Shown one piece after another: positions 41,910 to 50,156 of a stretch of DNA of 64,000 nt; position 1 is the stretch's first letter; each line of letters opens with the position of its first letter. The notes beneath the pieces were generated by a model. That model was not told the origin of the DNA. It searched no databases and saw only the letters and a program-made list of their open reading frames with translations. Source of the stretch: CAIKZY01 sp044374195. GTDB lineage: Bacteria; Actinomycetota; Actinomycetes; S36-B12. The stretch covers positions 62,001-126,000 of the forward strand of contig JBILOY010000004.1 in NCBI GenBank assembly GCA_044374195.1, read 5' to 3'. Made by a program: the position numbers and the translations under genes.

Positions 41910-42709
41910 GCCGCTCGACATATGGTGCGAAGCAGGCTTGCGGGGTTCACGGCTGCTGATTCACGGCCGCTCTTCCAGTATTCGAAATGCAGGTGAACTG
42001 CACCGGGTGAGCCGCTGTCGCCCATGGTCGCGATCACCTGTCCTGCTCGCACCTTCTGCCCGCCACGCACGAACACGTGCTGCATATGGCCGTAGTAGTA
42101 CTTACTGCCGCTCTTGCCCTTCAGCACGATCTGCATCGCGCCGTTGCTCTGGCGCTTGGTGCGGTTGATGTAGCCGGATTCGATGGCGAACAGGGGGGTG
42201 CCGCGGCGGCCTCCCATATCCATGCCCGCGTGGTTCCGGCGGCCACGATCTGCGCCCCAGCCATCGCCGTATTCAAAGTTTCGGGTCGGGCAGATACGCC
42301 CTTGGATCATGCGAGGAGCCTTGATGGTCTTCGCACGGGCCTTGGCGCGCTTGTAGGCGACTGCGGCCCGCTTGGCTGCTGCGCGCTGGGCGGCTGCTCT
42401 TTTCGCGGCTGCCTTCTTCGCGGCGGCCTTCTTTGCCGCCGACTTCTTGGAGCCTGCCTTCTTGGCCCCTGCCTTTTTTGCCCCTGCCTTTTTCGCGGCG
42501 GCTTTCTTGGCTGCCGCCTGCGTCTTCTTGCCGGCCTTCTTCTTTCCCGGCTGATCCTTGGTCGTGACAACTGAGGTGGGAGCCGCGGCCGAGACCCCGC
42601 CTACGACGGGAGCAGCCGGCTGCGCAGCCATCGCGGCCGTGGGCAATGTCAATGCCCCGGCCACGAGGGCGGCCCCGCAGAGCCCTACGAGTGTGCGTCG
42701 AGCGCGCAT
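41903..42709 (-). CDS. Secreted M23-family metallopeptidase with Lys/Ala-rich linker
   Basis: A 268-residue exported protein: signal peptide (about 1-28, cleavage near AMA-AQ), a histone H1-like Lys/Ala/Arg-rich segment (about 55-130), then an M23/LytM domain with zinc ligands His160 and Asp164 (HAGMD) and His241 in HLH (239-241), plus His208. All expected residues are present, so it should be an active peptidoglycan endopeptidase. The basic linker may bind teichoic-type polymers or DNA. GGGAGGTGAC precedes the ATG. Confidence 0.88.
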   Translation of the reverse strand: MRARRTLVGLCGAALVAGALTLPTAAMAAQPAAPVVGGVSAAAPTSVVTTKDQPGKKKAGKKTQAAAKKAAAKKAGAKKAGAKKAGSKKSAAKKAAAKKAAAKRAAAQRAAAKRAAVAYKRAKARAKTIKAPRMIQGRICPTRNFEYGDGWGADRGRRNHAGMDMGGRRGTPLFAIESGYINRTKRQSNGAMQIVLKGKSGSKYYYGHMQHVFVRGGQKVRAGQVIATMGDSGSPGAVHLHFEYWKSGRESAAVNPASLLRTICRAAQ

Positions 42710-42754
42710 GTCACCTCCCGGAAACCGTCTTTGTTACACCCACTGATGGTGGCC

Positions 42755-43909
42755 CTAGAGCATGGGGAGGATCATGCCCTTCACTGAAGAGTTCACAGTG
42801 AAGACTCCCTTGTCGGTGACATCGAGGATGTACACGGGCACCTTCAGGCGGTTGCCTGTCGAGGGGCGAATGCTGATGGTGCCAGTCGCGCCCTTGTAGT
42901 TCTTCGTGTTCTGCAGGGCCTTCAGCACGGGCGCGAAGCTCGTGCTCTTGGTCTGAGCCATCTTCGCGAAGAGCAGGTTCGCGGAGTCGTAGGTGAAGAT
43001 TCCCCACACGCCCGGGTTCTTGTTGAACGCCTTCTTGTAGTCAGCTACATAGGTGGCAGCTTTGGCGCCGGGCATCTGGGCTGCCTCGGGCACGCCGCTG
43101 AAGACGCAGCGCTCGGCGGCAACCGTGCCCGCCTCGGTCACGAAGGCGGCATCAACGTTGGCAAGGCCCATCAGGCACTTGGTCGGCAGCTTGGAGAGCA
43201 CGAGGCGCTGCGCGATCTTGGCGCCCTCGGGGTAGTAGGTGCTGACGTAGATCAGGTCGGGGACGCCCTCGAATGCCTGGGCAACCTCGGCGGTGTAATC
43301 GTTCTTGCCCTCCGTGATGGGAATGCTGGTGACGGTGGCGCCCTTGGCCCTTAGTGCCGAGGCCAGGCGATCGGCCATGCCCTGGGTGTAGGTCGAGGGA
43401 TCAACCAGCATGGCAACCTTCTTCGCACCGATTGAGGTGGCGTAGGCCGACTCGATCGGGGAGATCTGGTTGTTCTTGGGCTGCACGGTGATGCCCATGC
43501 CATCGGTGTCGTTGGTCGAGGTCATGTGCACGGGGACGATTCCGGCCTTGAGGTACAACGGCAGGTTCACGATGCCCACGGAGGAGTTGTACGGGCCGAT
43601 GACTGCAACCGCACCGGCCTTCTGCGCCTTGGTCACCATCGCCGCTGCCTTGTTGGGATCAGCCTGGTCGTCGAGCTCGACGACGCGAATCTTGCGGCCC
43701 ATGATGCCGCCCTTGGCATTGGCCTGGGCGACGGCGAGCTTGACACCCCGCAGCATGTCCTTGCCGTTGTTTGCCTGGGCGCCGGTCAGGGGGGCCTCGA
43801 CGCCGATGACGATGTCGGATGAGGCCGCCTGCGCGGCGGGCGCCATGGCGATGCCGGAGAGCACGAGTGCTCCGCTGACGGTGACGCTGGCGAGTGTGGT
43901 GGCGCGCAT
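42755..43909 (-). CDS. Branched-chain amino-acid-type ABC transporter substrate-binding protein
   Basis: A 384-residue type I periplasmic-binding protein (Peripla_BP_6, LivJ-like). Signal peptide about 1-28 ending AAQA, then IVIGVEAPLTGAQANNGKDM and a central VAVIGPYNSSVGI typical of the family. No lipobox cysteine is obvious. No permease or ATPase genes are adjacent, so it is either an orphan or serves a system elsewhere. Ligand unknown. Confidence 0.88.
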   Translation of the reverse strand: MRATTLASVTVSGALVLSGIAMAPAAQAASSDIVIGVEAPLTGAQANNGKDMLRGVKLAVAQANAKGGIMGRKIRVVELDDQADPNKAAAMVTKAQKAGAVAVIGPYNSSVGIVNLPLYLKAGIVPVHMTSTNDTDGMGITVQPKNNQISPIESAYATSIGAKKVAMLVDPSTYTQGMADRLASALRAKGATVTSIPITEGKNDYTAEVAQAFEGVPDLIYVSTYYPEGAKIAQRLVLSKLPTKCLMGLANVDAAFVTEAGTVAAERCVFSGVPEAAQMPGAKAATYVADYKKAFNKNPGVWGIFTYDSANLLFAKMAQTKSTSFAPVLKALQNTKNYKGATGTISIRPSTGNRLKVPVYILDVTDKGVFTVNSSVKGMILPML

Positions 43910-44012
43910 GATGACCCTTCGGTGGTGGACGTGGGATCTAGTCTGCCTTATGGGTCGACACCCAGCCTCAGGTCACCCCGATGGTCGACCAAGGGGCCTT
44001 CATGGCAAGAAC

Positions 44013-45047
44013 TCATTCCTGGCGAGCTGGCCAGATCAGGGTTCCCAGTGTCAAGAGCACCCCCGCGACCAGGGTCGCCCAGATCCGATAGGGCGCGTTC
44101 AACTCAAATGACTGACCCTCGATGGCGAATAAAGATATGACGGCGATGGTGATACCCGCGACAGCGATCGCGTAATGCGCTCGAACGAAAATCAAGGTAA
44201 GCGTGGCCCCGGCGGCTGTGAGCACCGCCAGTTCATACGGGGAGTTTCCGGCCGTGAGCATCAGGGCGGTGACGAAGACGATGCCGGCGATCGTTCCGAG
44301 TATTCGATGCCAGGTCCGTTCCAAGGTCAGCTGGCGCCCTGGTCGCGCCACCCAGGCGACTGTCATTGGGATCCAGTACTCATGCGGCCAGCCCAGGAAG
44401 TGAGCGATGGCCGTGGCTACCACCATGACTATCGCTAGCCGCACCCCGTGGCGCACGAATTCGTCGTTCAGGTGAAGATGGCTGCGCAGCCTGCTCGCGA
44501 CTGACGGATGTGCGGGTGGATGTTCATGGATCTGTTCCCACGCCCCGATGGCATACATCGCGATAGAGGTCACGATCGTGACGAGTCCGCCGAGGAGTAC
44601 GAGCAGTCCGGTAGTCACCGCAGCTCTGTCGTCGACAGGTGCGCCCGCGAAGACCGCGTACATGACCAGAGTCAGGCTGCCATTTCCCAGGCCGAGTCCG
44701 CCGAGCGCGCCGGCAAAGCCGCATGCCAGTGATATTGCGGCCACGATGAGCAATTGCCAGTAGCCGGTACTGGAAGCGAGCCCGCCGATGGTCGCTCCGA
44801 TAGCCAGCCACAGGGCAGACCAGCTCATCGTGCGCAGATGCAGGCCGAACTTCTGCTGCGTGTCGATAAGTGAGGTGAACCAGGAGCCCACAGCTAGCGG
44901 CACCGCGTACGAAGTGTTGTCTGTGGCGATGCATAAGGCTGCCAGCAGCCCTGTGACAATTCCGGCGATTAGGGGTCGGCGCCAGTGGAGGTTCGCCTTT
45001 TCGATTCGCGTCGTGCTCGAGAGCACGCCCCTGATTGCCGACGACAT
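44013..45047 (-). CDS. FUSC-family membrane protein
   Basis: A 344-residue integral membrane protein with two sets of about five hydrophobic helices, separated by a hydrophilic stretch with RLRSHLHLNDEFVRHGVRLA; the latter and GWPHEYWIPMTVAWVARPG fit the FUSC (fusaric acid resistance/aromatic acid exporter-like) family. A role in efflux or transport is inferred from family only. It is divergent from leuS. Confidence 0.8.
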   Translation of the reverse strand: MSSAIRGVLSSTTRIEKANLHWRRPLIAGIVTGLLAALCIATDNTSYAVPLAVGSWFTSLIDTQQKFGLHLRTMSWSALWLAIGATIGGLASSTGYWQLLIVAAISLACGFAGALGGLGLGNGSLTLVMYAVFAGAPVDDRAAVTTGLLVLLGGLVTIVTSIAMYAIGAWEQIHEHPPAHPSVASRLRSHLHLNDEFVRHGVRLAIVMVVATAIAHFLGWPHEYWIPMTVAWVARPGRQLTLERTWHRILGTIAGIVFVTALMLTAGNSPYELAVLTAAGATLTLIFVRAHYAIAVAGITIAVISLFAIEGQSFELNAPYRIWATLVAGVLLTLGTLIWPARQE

Positions 45048-45107
45048 AGGGGAATCCTGGCCCCTGCTCCCGAGTCCGGCTCACCGACCCGCCAATCGGC
45101 CACCTCG

Positions 45108-45113
45108 TAGGAT
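45108..45113 (+). promoter_or_regulatory. -10 box of leuS (TAGGAT)
   Basis: TAGGAT lies nine bases before the leuS ATG, giving a leader of only a few bases at most. Confidence 0.45.
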
Positions 45114-45122
45114 GGTTACCTC

Positions 45123-47642
45123 ATGAGCGAGCACCCGAATTCCGACAGCGCCCAGGCCGAGGCCGGCGGCTACGCACCTTCCGTCGAAGACGGGGGATAC
45201 AGCGTCGTGGAGATCCAGGAGCGCTGGCTTCCGGTCTGGGACGAACTCGCGCCTTTCCGCTCCGGCCGTGCCGATGACCCGCGCCCGAAGAAGTACGTCC
45301 TCGACATGTTTCCCTACCCCTCCGGCGATCTGCACATGGGTCATGCTGAGGCCTACGCCCTGGGCGATGTCATCGCCCGCTACTGGGTGCAGAAGGGGTT
45401 CAACGTCATGCATCCCATCGGCTGGGATGCCTTCGGCCTGCCCGCGGAGAATGCTGCGATCAAGCGCAGCGCCGACCCTGTCGAGTGGACCTACGAGAAC
45501 ATCGCGCAGCAGAAGGCGTCGATGCGCCGATATGCCTGCTCATTCGACTGGGATCGCGTGTTCAACACCTGCGACCCCGAGTACTACAAGTGGAATCAGT
45601 GGTTCTTCCTCCAGATGTTCAAGCGTGGCCTGGCCTACCGCAAGGACAGCGCAGTCAACTGGTGCCCGACCTGCCAGACCGTGCTCGCCAATGAGCAGGT
45701 CGTCGGAGGTCTCTGTGAGCGTTGCGACTCCACCGTCACCAAGAAGAAGCTGAACCAGTGGTACCTGCGCATCACTGACTACGCCGACCGCTTGCTCGAT
45801 GACATGCAGCAGCTCGAGGGTGGCTGGCCCGAGAAGGTCCTGCTGATGCAGAAGAACTGGATCGGAAAGTCAGTCGGCGCTGAGGTCAAGTTCGAGATCA
45901 GCGGCCGCGATGAGCCGGTCACCGTCTACACGACCAGGCCCGACACTCTGTACGGAGCGACATTCTTCGTCGTCGCCGCTGACTCCGAACTCGCCGCGGA
46001 GCTCGCCGCGGGCACCGAAGCCGAAGCAGAGTTCGCCGCGTACCTCGAGACCGTCAAGCAGGTCTCGGAGATGGATCGTCTCGACTCCTCGCGGGCCAAG
46101 AGCGGCGTCTTCTTGCAGCGTTACGCCACGAACCCGGTCAATGGCGAGCTGATCCCGGTCTGGGCATCTGACTACGTGCTTGCCGACTACGGCACCGGCG
46201 CGATCATGGCCGTGCCCGCACATGACCAGCGCGATCTCGACTTCGCACGCGCCTTCGATCTGCCGGTGCGTGTCGTGGTCGATGCAGGCGAGGATCCCGC
46301 GGTGACCGGCGTCGCCACCGCTGACGATGGCCCGCACGTGAACTCCGGCCCGCTCGACGGCTTGGGCAAGCGCGAGGCGATCGATGCAATCCTCGGCATC
46401 CTGCTCGAGCGCGGCACCGGCACGCCGGCCACCAACTACCGCCTGCGCGACTGGCTGATATCGCGTCAGCGTTACTGGGGCACGCCGATTCCGATCATTC
46501 ACTGCGAGTCCTGCGGTGAAGTGCCGGTTCCCGAGGATCAACTACCGATCGTGCTGCCCTCGGCTGATGGACTCGACCTCAAGCCCAAGGGAACCTCGCC
46601 TCTGGGTGCCGCAACCGAGTGGGCGTCGGTGCCGTGCCCGAACTGCGGTGCCCCCTCGATTCGCGATACCGACACGATGGATACCTTCGTCGACTCGTCC
46701 TGGTACTACCTGCGCTATATCGATCCCACTGATGACACCCAGGCCTTTAGCCCGAAGCTCGCTGCCGAGTGGCTGCCGGTCGATCAGTACGTCGGTGGCG
46801 TCACCCACGCGATCTTGCACCTGCTCTACAGCCGTTTCTTCACCAAGGTGCTGCACGATATGGGTTTGCTCGATTTCACCGAGCCCTTCACCCGACTGCT
46901 GAACCAGGGCATGGTCGTTATGGACGGCTCGGCGATGAGCAAGTCACGCGGCAATATCGTGCGGTTGTCCGATGAGCTCGCCGTGCACGGCGTCGACGCG
47001 ATCCGCTTGACCATGGTGTTCGCCGGTCCGCCGGAGGATGACGTCGACTGGGCCGATGTCTCGCCGTCAGGCTCAAAGAAGTTCCTCGCTCGCGCCTGGC
47101 GACTGTCCGGCGACGTTACCAGCGAGCCGGGCATTGATCCGTCCACCGGTGATCTCGCTTTGCGCAAGATCACCCACAAGGCGCTTCACGACGCCGAGCT
47201 GGCCATCGAGAGCTTCCGCTTCAACGTGGCGGTCGCCAAGGCGATGGAACTCGTCAATGCCACGCGCAAGGTGATCGACACCGGTGCCGGGCCCGCTGAT
47301 CCTGCTGTTCGCGAAGCCGTCGAGGCCGTCGCCATCATCTTGTCCCTCGTGGCTCCGTATACCGCTGAGGACATGTGGGCACGTTTGGGCCATCAGCCGT
47401 GCGTGGCGCTCGCCGGCTGGCCGATCGTCGATCCCGCACTGCTTGTCGAGGATTCCGTCACGTGCGTTGTGCAGATTCAGGGCAAGGTGCGCGATCGCCT
47501 CGACGTATCACCTGACATCAGCGAGGCAGATCTTCGGCAGCAGGCCCTCGCCCTGCCGGGCGTCGTGGCTGCACTCGAGGGTCGCAGCATCAAGACCGTC
47601 ATTGTCCGTGTGCCCAAGCTCGTGAATATCGTCCCGGAGTAA
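45123..47642 (+). CDS. leuS: Leucyl-tRNA synthetase
   Basis: An 839-residue class I synthetase. HIGH motif in YPSGDLHMGH, zinc-type cysteines CPTCQTVL and CERCDSTV, a CP1 editing domain (about 230-420, with TRPDTLYGATF), KMSKS motif AMSKSRGN (about 602-609) and the C-terminal anticodon domain ending RVPKLVNIVPE. Length is normal for bacteria. Confidence 0.98.
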   Translation: MSEHPNSDSAQAEAGGYAPSVEDGGYSVVEIQERWLPVWDELAPFRSGRADDPRPKKYVLDMFPYPSGDLHMGHAEAYALGDVIARYWVQKGFNVMHPIGWDAFGLPAENAAIKRSADPVEWTYENIAQQKASMRRYACSFDWDRVFNTCDPEYYKWNQWFFLQMFKRGLAYRKDSAVNWCPTCQTVLANEQVVGGLCERCDSTVTKKKLNQWYLRITDYADRLLDDMQQLEGGWPEKVLLMQKNWIGKSVGAEVKFEISGRDEPVTVYTTRPDTLYGATFFVVAADSELAAELAAGTEAEAEFAAYLETVKQVSEMDRLDSSRAKSGVFLQRYATNPVNGELIPVWASDYVLADYGTGAIMAVPAHDQRDLDFARAFDLPVRVVVDAGEDPAVTGVATADDGPHVNSGPLDGLGKREAIDAILGILLERGTGTPATNYRLRDWLISRQRYWGTPIPIIHCESCGEVPVPEDQLPIVLPSADGLDLKPKGTSPLGAATEWASVPCPNCGAPSIRDTDTMDTFVDSSWYYLRYIDPTDDTQAFSPKLAAEWLPVDQYVGGVTHAILHLLYSRFFTKVLHDMGLLDFTEPFTRLLNQGMVVMDGSAMSKSRGNIVRLSDELAVHGVDAIRLTMVFAGPPEDDVDWADVSPSGSKKFLARAWRLSGDVTSEPGIDPSTGDLALRKITHKALHDAELAIESFRFNVAVAKAMELVNATRKVIDTGAGPADPAVREAVEAVAIILSLVAPYTAEDMWARLGHQPCVALAGWPIVDPALLVEDSVTCVVQIQGKVRDRLDVSPDISEADLRQQALALPGVVAALEGRSIKTVIVRVPKLVNIVPE

Positions 47643-47646
47643 CTGC

Positions 47647-48498
47647 GTGAGTGCGCGGGTTGCGGTGGTGACCGACTCAACCTCGTACCTACCTCGGGGC
47701 TGGGCCGCTGATCTCGGCATCACCGTTGTACCCGTGCAGGTGATCGTCAACGGACAGCCACTCGATGAGACCGACGATGACCAGGCGCAGCAAGTGTCCA
47801 GCGCACTCACCGGATTGCAGCCGGTCTCTACTTCGCGTCCGTCACCGGAGCGATTCCTGCAGGCATTCCGGTCCGCACAGGCCGCTGGCGCGACCGAGAT
47901 CGTGGTAGCGACCTTGTCGTCGGCCATGTCGGCGACCTATGAGTCAGCCCTGCTCGCCGCGCGAGACTCCGCGATCGCGGTGACTGTGATCGACAGTGGC
48001 ACGATCGCGATGGGGTTGGGATTTGCCGTCAGTCGTGGCGCTGAGGCTGCTCGACAAGGTGCAGATTCTGCGACCGTCGCTCAGATCATCGAGCAGTCCG
48101 CGAGTTCTGCCTCCGTCTTGTTCTACGTCGACACCCTCGAATACCTGCGTCGTGGCGGCCGAGTGAGCTCAGCCAAAGCGGCCATGGGTCAGGCGCTCCA
48201 CATCAAGCCGATCCTGCACGTCGAGCATGGTCGCGTGGAGCCGCTGGAGAAGCTACGCACCGCAGGTAAGGCTCTGGCACGTCTGGCGGAACTCGCCAAG
48301 TCTGCTGCGAGTGAGCGCCCTTGCGATATCGCCGTCCAGCATCTGGGTGCGCCCGATCGGGCGCGAGTACTTGCTGAGCAGTTGCGAGTCGAGTGCGCGA
48401 ACTCCACGGTGATCGAATGCCCAGTCGGCGGAGTCGTGGGGGCGCACGTGGGGCCGGGCATGGTCGCGGTCGTGGTCTCGCCTCGGGTGAGTGCGTGA
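47647..48498 (+). CDS. DegV-family fatty-acid-binding protein
   Basis: A 283-residue EDD-fold protein: VAVVTDSTSYLP at the N terminus, STSRPSPERF, and VIDSGTIAMGLGF, typical of DegV/FakB-like fatty-acid binding. GTG start four bases after leuS. The last 15 bases reappear near 49.33 kb. Confidence 0.92.
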   Translation: MSARVAVVTDSTSYLPRGWAADLGITVVPVQVIVNGQPLDETDDDQAQQVSSALTGLQPVSTSRPSPERFLQAFRSAQAAGATEIVVATLSSAMSATYESALLAARDSAIAVTVIDSGTIAMGLGFAVSRGAEAARQGADSATVAQIIEQSASSASVLFYVDTLEYLRRGGRVSSAKAAMGQALHIKPILHVEHGRVEPLEKLRTAGKALARLAELAKSAASERPCDIAVQHLGAPDRARVLAEQLRVECANSTVIECPVGGVVGAHVGPGMVAVVVSPRVSA

Positions 48499-48499
48499 G
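48484..48499 (+). repeat. Left direct repeat at the degV 3' end
   Basis: CGGGTGAGTGCGTGAG contains the last codons and stop of degV and matches CGAGTGAGTGCGTGAG at 49326-49341 in 15 of 16 bases. The two copies bracket an 842-base segment. Confidence 0.7.
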
Positions 48500-48531
48500 T
48501 CATACTGACCGCAACAGGATCGGGGACAGAA

Positions 48532-49158
48532 GTGACCGAGTACAAGCCGGGCGACGTCGTCAATGGCCACGTGTTTACAGGCACCGAGTGGGTGCCTCTG
48601 AACGTCGTGGACCAGCCACCGCCACCGCCGGGCGCGGCGAACCCGTACGCGGGAATGACGTGGGACGGCAAGCGCTGGGTGGCTCCGGTCAACGGCGTTG
48701 TCCCAGTCGCGGTACCCCGCACCTTCTGGCAGCGAAACGGGACGGGACTCATCGTCGTCCTCGTGATCTTGGTCCTGGGGTTCGTGTTTTTCAGCAGCCA
48801 GGGTGCGTTCAGCTCCTCCGGCTCTGTTAGCGGTACTTCTGGGGGCGGGACCAACGCCGGTATCAGCGGTGGCGGTGCGGCAGTCGACACCCGTCGCGTG
48901 ATTACGAAGTCTGGTCCGGGCAAGGAAGTCACCGGGAAGTTCACGCTTGAGGGTGACTACTCCATCGCGTGGACGACGGGCGGTGACTGCACGTACTACG
49001 GGGACCTCGAGCCGGGGAACAACAGCATCTTCCAAGCCGACACGGCGTTGTCAGGCAGGAACAACATCTACGGCCTGTCGGCCGGCACCTACTGGATCGA
49101 CGTGAACACATTCGCGCCGCCCGAGTGCCCTTGGACCGTCACGCTCACCCCTCAGTAG
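48532..49158 (+). CDS. Anchored surface protein with C-terminal beta domain, unrecognised
   Basis: A 208-residue protein with no family I can name. N-terminal cytoplasmic part with two Trp-containing motifs (GHVFTGTEWVPL and GMTWDGKRWVAP, reminiscent of DUF2510-type repeats) around a Pro-rich stretch, one transmembrane helix (GLIVVLVILVLGFVFF), a Ser/Gly linker, and an extracytoplasmic domain of about 85 residues with beta-rich pattern and two Cys (GGDCTYY, APPECPW) able to form a disulfide. GTG start with GGGGACAG upstream; CATACT is a possible -10. The gene lies between two direct repeats, where comEA usually follows degV closely. Confidence 0.7.
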   Translation: MTEYKPGDVVNGHVFTGTEWVPLNVVDQPPPPPGAANPYAGMTWDGKRWVAPVNGVVPVAVPRTFWQRNGTGLIVVLVILVLGFVFFSSQGAFSSSGSVSGTSGGGTNAGISGGGAAVDTRRVITKSGPGKEVTGKFTLEGDYSIAWTTGGDCTYYGDLEPGNNSIFQADTALSGRNNIYGLSAGTYWIDVNTFAPPECPWTVTLTPQ

Positions 49159-49161
49159 TTC

Positions 49162-49214
49162 CGCACACGTCGAGGCCCCTCCGTGTCCTCCAGGACGGTG
49201 GGGCCTCGTGTGCG
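49162..49214 (+). terminator. Long hairpin after the inserted gene
   Basis: CGCACAC plus GAGGCCCC pair with GGGGCCTC plus GTGTGCG around an inner GTCC/GGAC stem, giving about 19 base pairs with a three-base bulge. It begins three bases after the stop codon. There is no U-tract, so it is either a U-less terminator or a 3' protective hairpin. Confidence 0.65.
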
Positions 49215-49448
49215 TTGGGAAGTCTCAAGACACAACCACCAACGGGGCCTTGGCTGAAGCCGACCCCCGACGCCACCCCTGACTTCGGATCGGCTGCGGA
49301 CAGAGTGACTTATCGGGTGAGAGCCCGAGTGAGTGCGTGAGCACCTCGCTGATGTGGTGGCTCACCGCTGCACTGCTGTAGCTCGTCCACACCCCGCCGC
49401 GGCATCCACAGGTCCGCCCGCGACATGTCCTCAGCGCTGCACAGTTCC
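49215..49448. other. Non-coding stretch between the inserted gene and comEA
   Basis: The gap from 49159 to 49460 holds the hairpin at 49162-49214, the right direct repeat at 49326-49341 and the comEA promoter at 49449. I see no convincing gene on either strand and no RNA gene. Confidence 0.5.
49326..49341 (+). repeat. Right direct repeat, copy of the degV 3' end
   Basis: CGAGTGAGTGCGTGAG matches the degV terminus (48484-48499) at 15 of 16 positions, including the stop codon. Confidence 0.7.
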
Positions 49449-49460
49449 TAGCGTGAGCAG
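49449..49460 (+). promoter_or_regulatory. Leaderless promoter of comEA (-10 TAGCGT)
   Basis: TAGCGT at 49449-49454, six bases, then GTG at 49461. The spacer GAGCAG is a poor ribosome-binding site. Confidence 0.45.
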
Positions 49461-50156
49461 GTGAGATTCGGACGCACACAGACCCAGTCGGTGCAGACTG
49501 ATGTCGAGGAACGCCTTCGGCGCCTTGCCGCCGGCTGGGCACCTACGCCGGCAATACCGATTGACGTTCAACCCCCTCTGACACCTGTTGCACCGTTGCG
49601 AGCTGAGCATTGGAGCCGCAGATCATGGCGGGCCTTCGTGGTGCTGCTTGGCACGATCGCTCTCGTCGGCGGCTGGCTGTGGTGGCAGGGGCAACCGCGC
49701 GAGGTCACCGCAATCTCGGGTGGCTCCGCGGAGTCGGGGATCATGCAGACCTCCGTAAACGGGCAAGTCATCGTGCACGTGGCCGGAGCCGTGCGAAAGC
49801 CCGGACTCGTGACCTTGCCCGCAGGCTCTCGGGTTGCCGAGGCGATCGACAAGGCGGGGGGCGCAAAGTCGGCGCGCTATCTCGAGAGCGTCAATCTCGC
49901 GCGAGTACTCGTCGATGGGGAGCAAATCCTGCTCGGGCAGGCGGCGGGCGCGAATTCCGCAGGCGGGAAACTGAGCCTGAGCACTGCCTCGGCTGCCGAA
50001 CTAGAGACGCTGCCCGGAGTTGGGCCGGTACTCGCACAACGCATCGCGCAATGGCGCACCGATCAAGGGCCATTTCGCAGTGTCGACGAACTGAACGAGG
50101 TGTCAGGGGTCGGTGACTCACTCATGGAGCAGATCCGACCGCTGGTTGTTCCTTAA
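49461..50156 (+). CDS. comEA: Competence protein ComEA (DNA receptor)
   Basis: A 231-residue membrane-anchored DNA-binding protein: cytoplasmic N terminus, one span (AFVVLLGTIALVGGWLWW, about 58-75), an SLBB domain (IVHVAGAVRKPGLVTLPAG) and a C-terminal helix-hairpin-helix pair (ELETLPGVGPVLAQRIAQWR, LNEVSGVGDSLMEQI). It delivers external DNA to ComEC. The stop overlaps comEC (TAATG). Confidence 0.93.
   Translation: MRFGRTQTQSVQTDVEERLRRLAAGWAPTPAIPIDVQPPLTPVAPLRAEHWSRRSWRAFVVLLGTIALVGGWLWWQGQPREVTAISGGSAESGIMQTSVNGQVIVHVAGAVRKPGLVTLPAGSRVAEAIDKAGGAKSARYLESVNLARVLVDGEQILLGQAAGANSAGGKLSLSTASAAELETLPGVGPVLAQRIAQWRTDQGPFRSVDELNEVSGVGDSLMEQIRPLVVP

Noticed and set aside
40744..45122. tRNA-Ala as an integration site for a genomic island covering 41-45 kb
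   Set aside because: No second copy of the tRNA 3' end and no integrase were found across this stretch.
47644..47657. GCGTGAGTGCGCGG at the degV start as a third copy of the degV-end repeat
   Set aside because: It matches over about ten bases only and results from a common GTG-AGT-GCG start; it does mean that the repeat motif is partly low-complexity.
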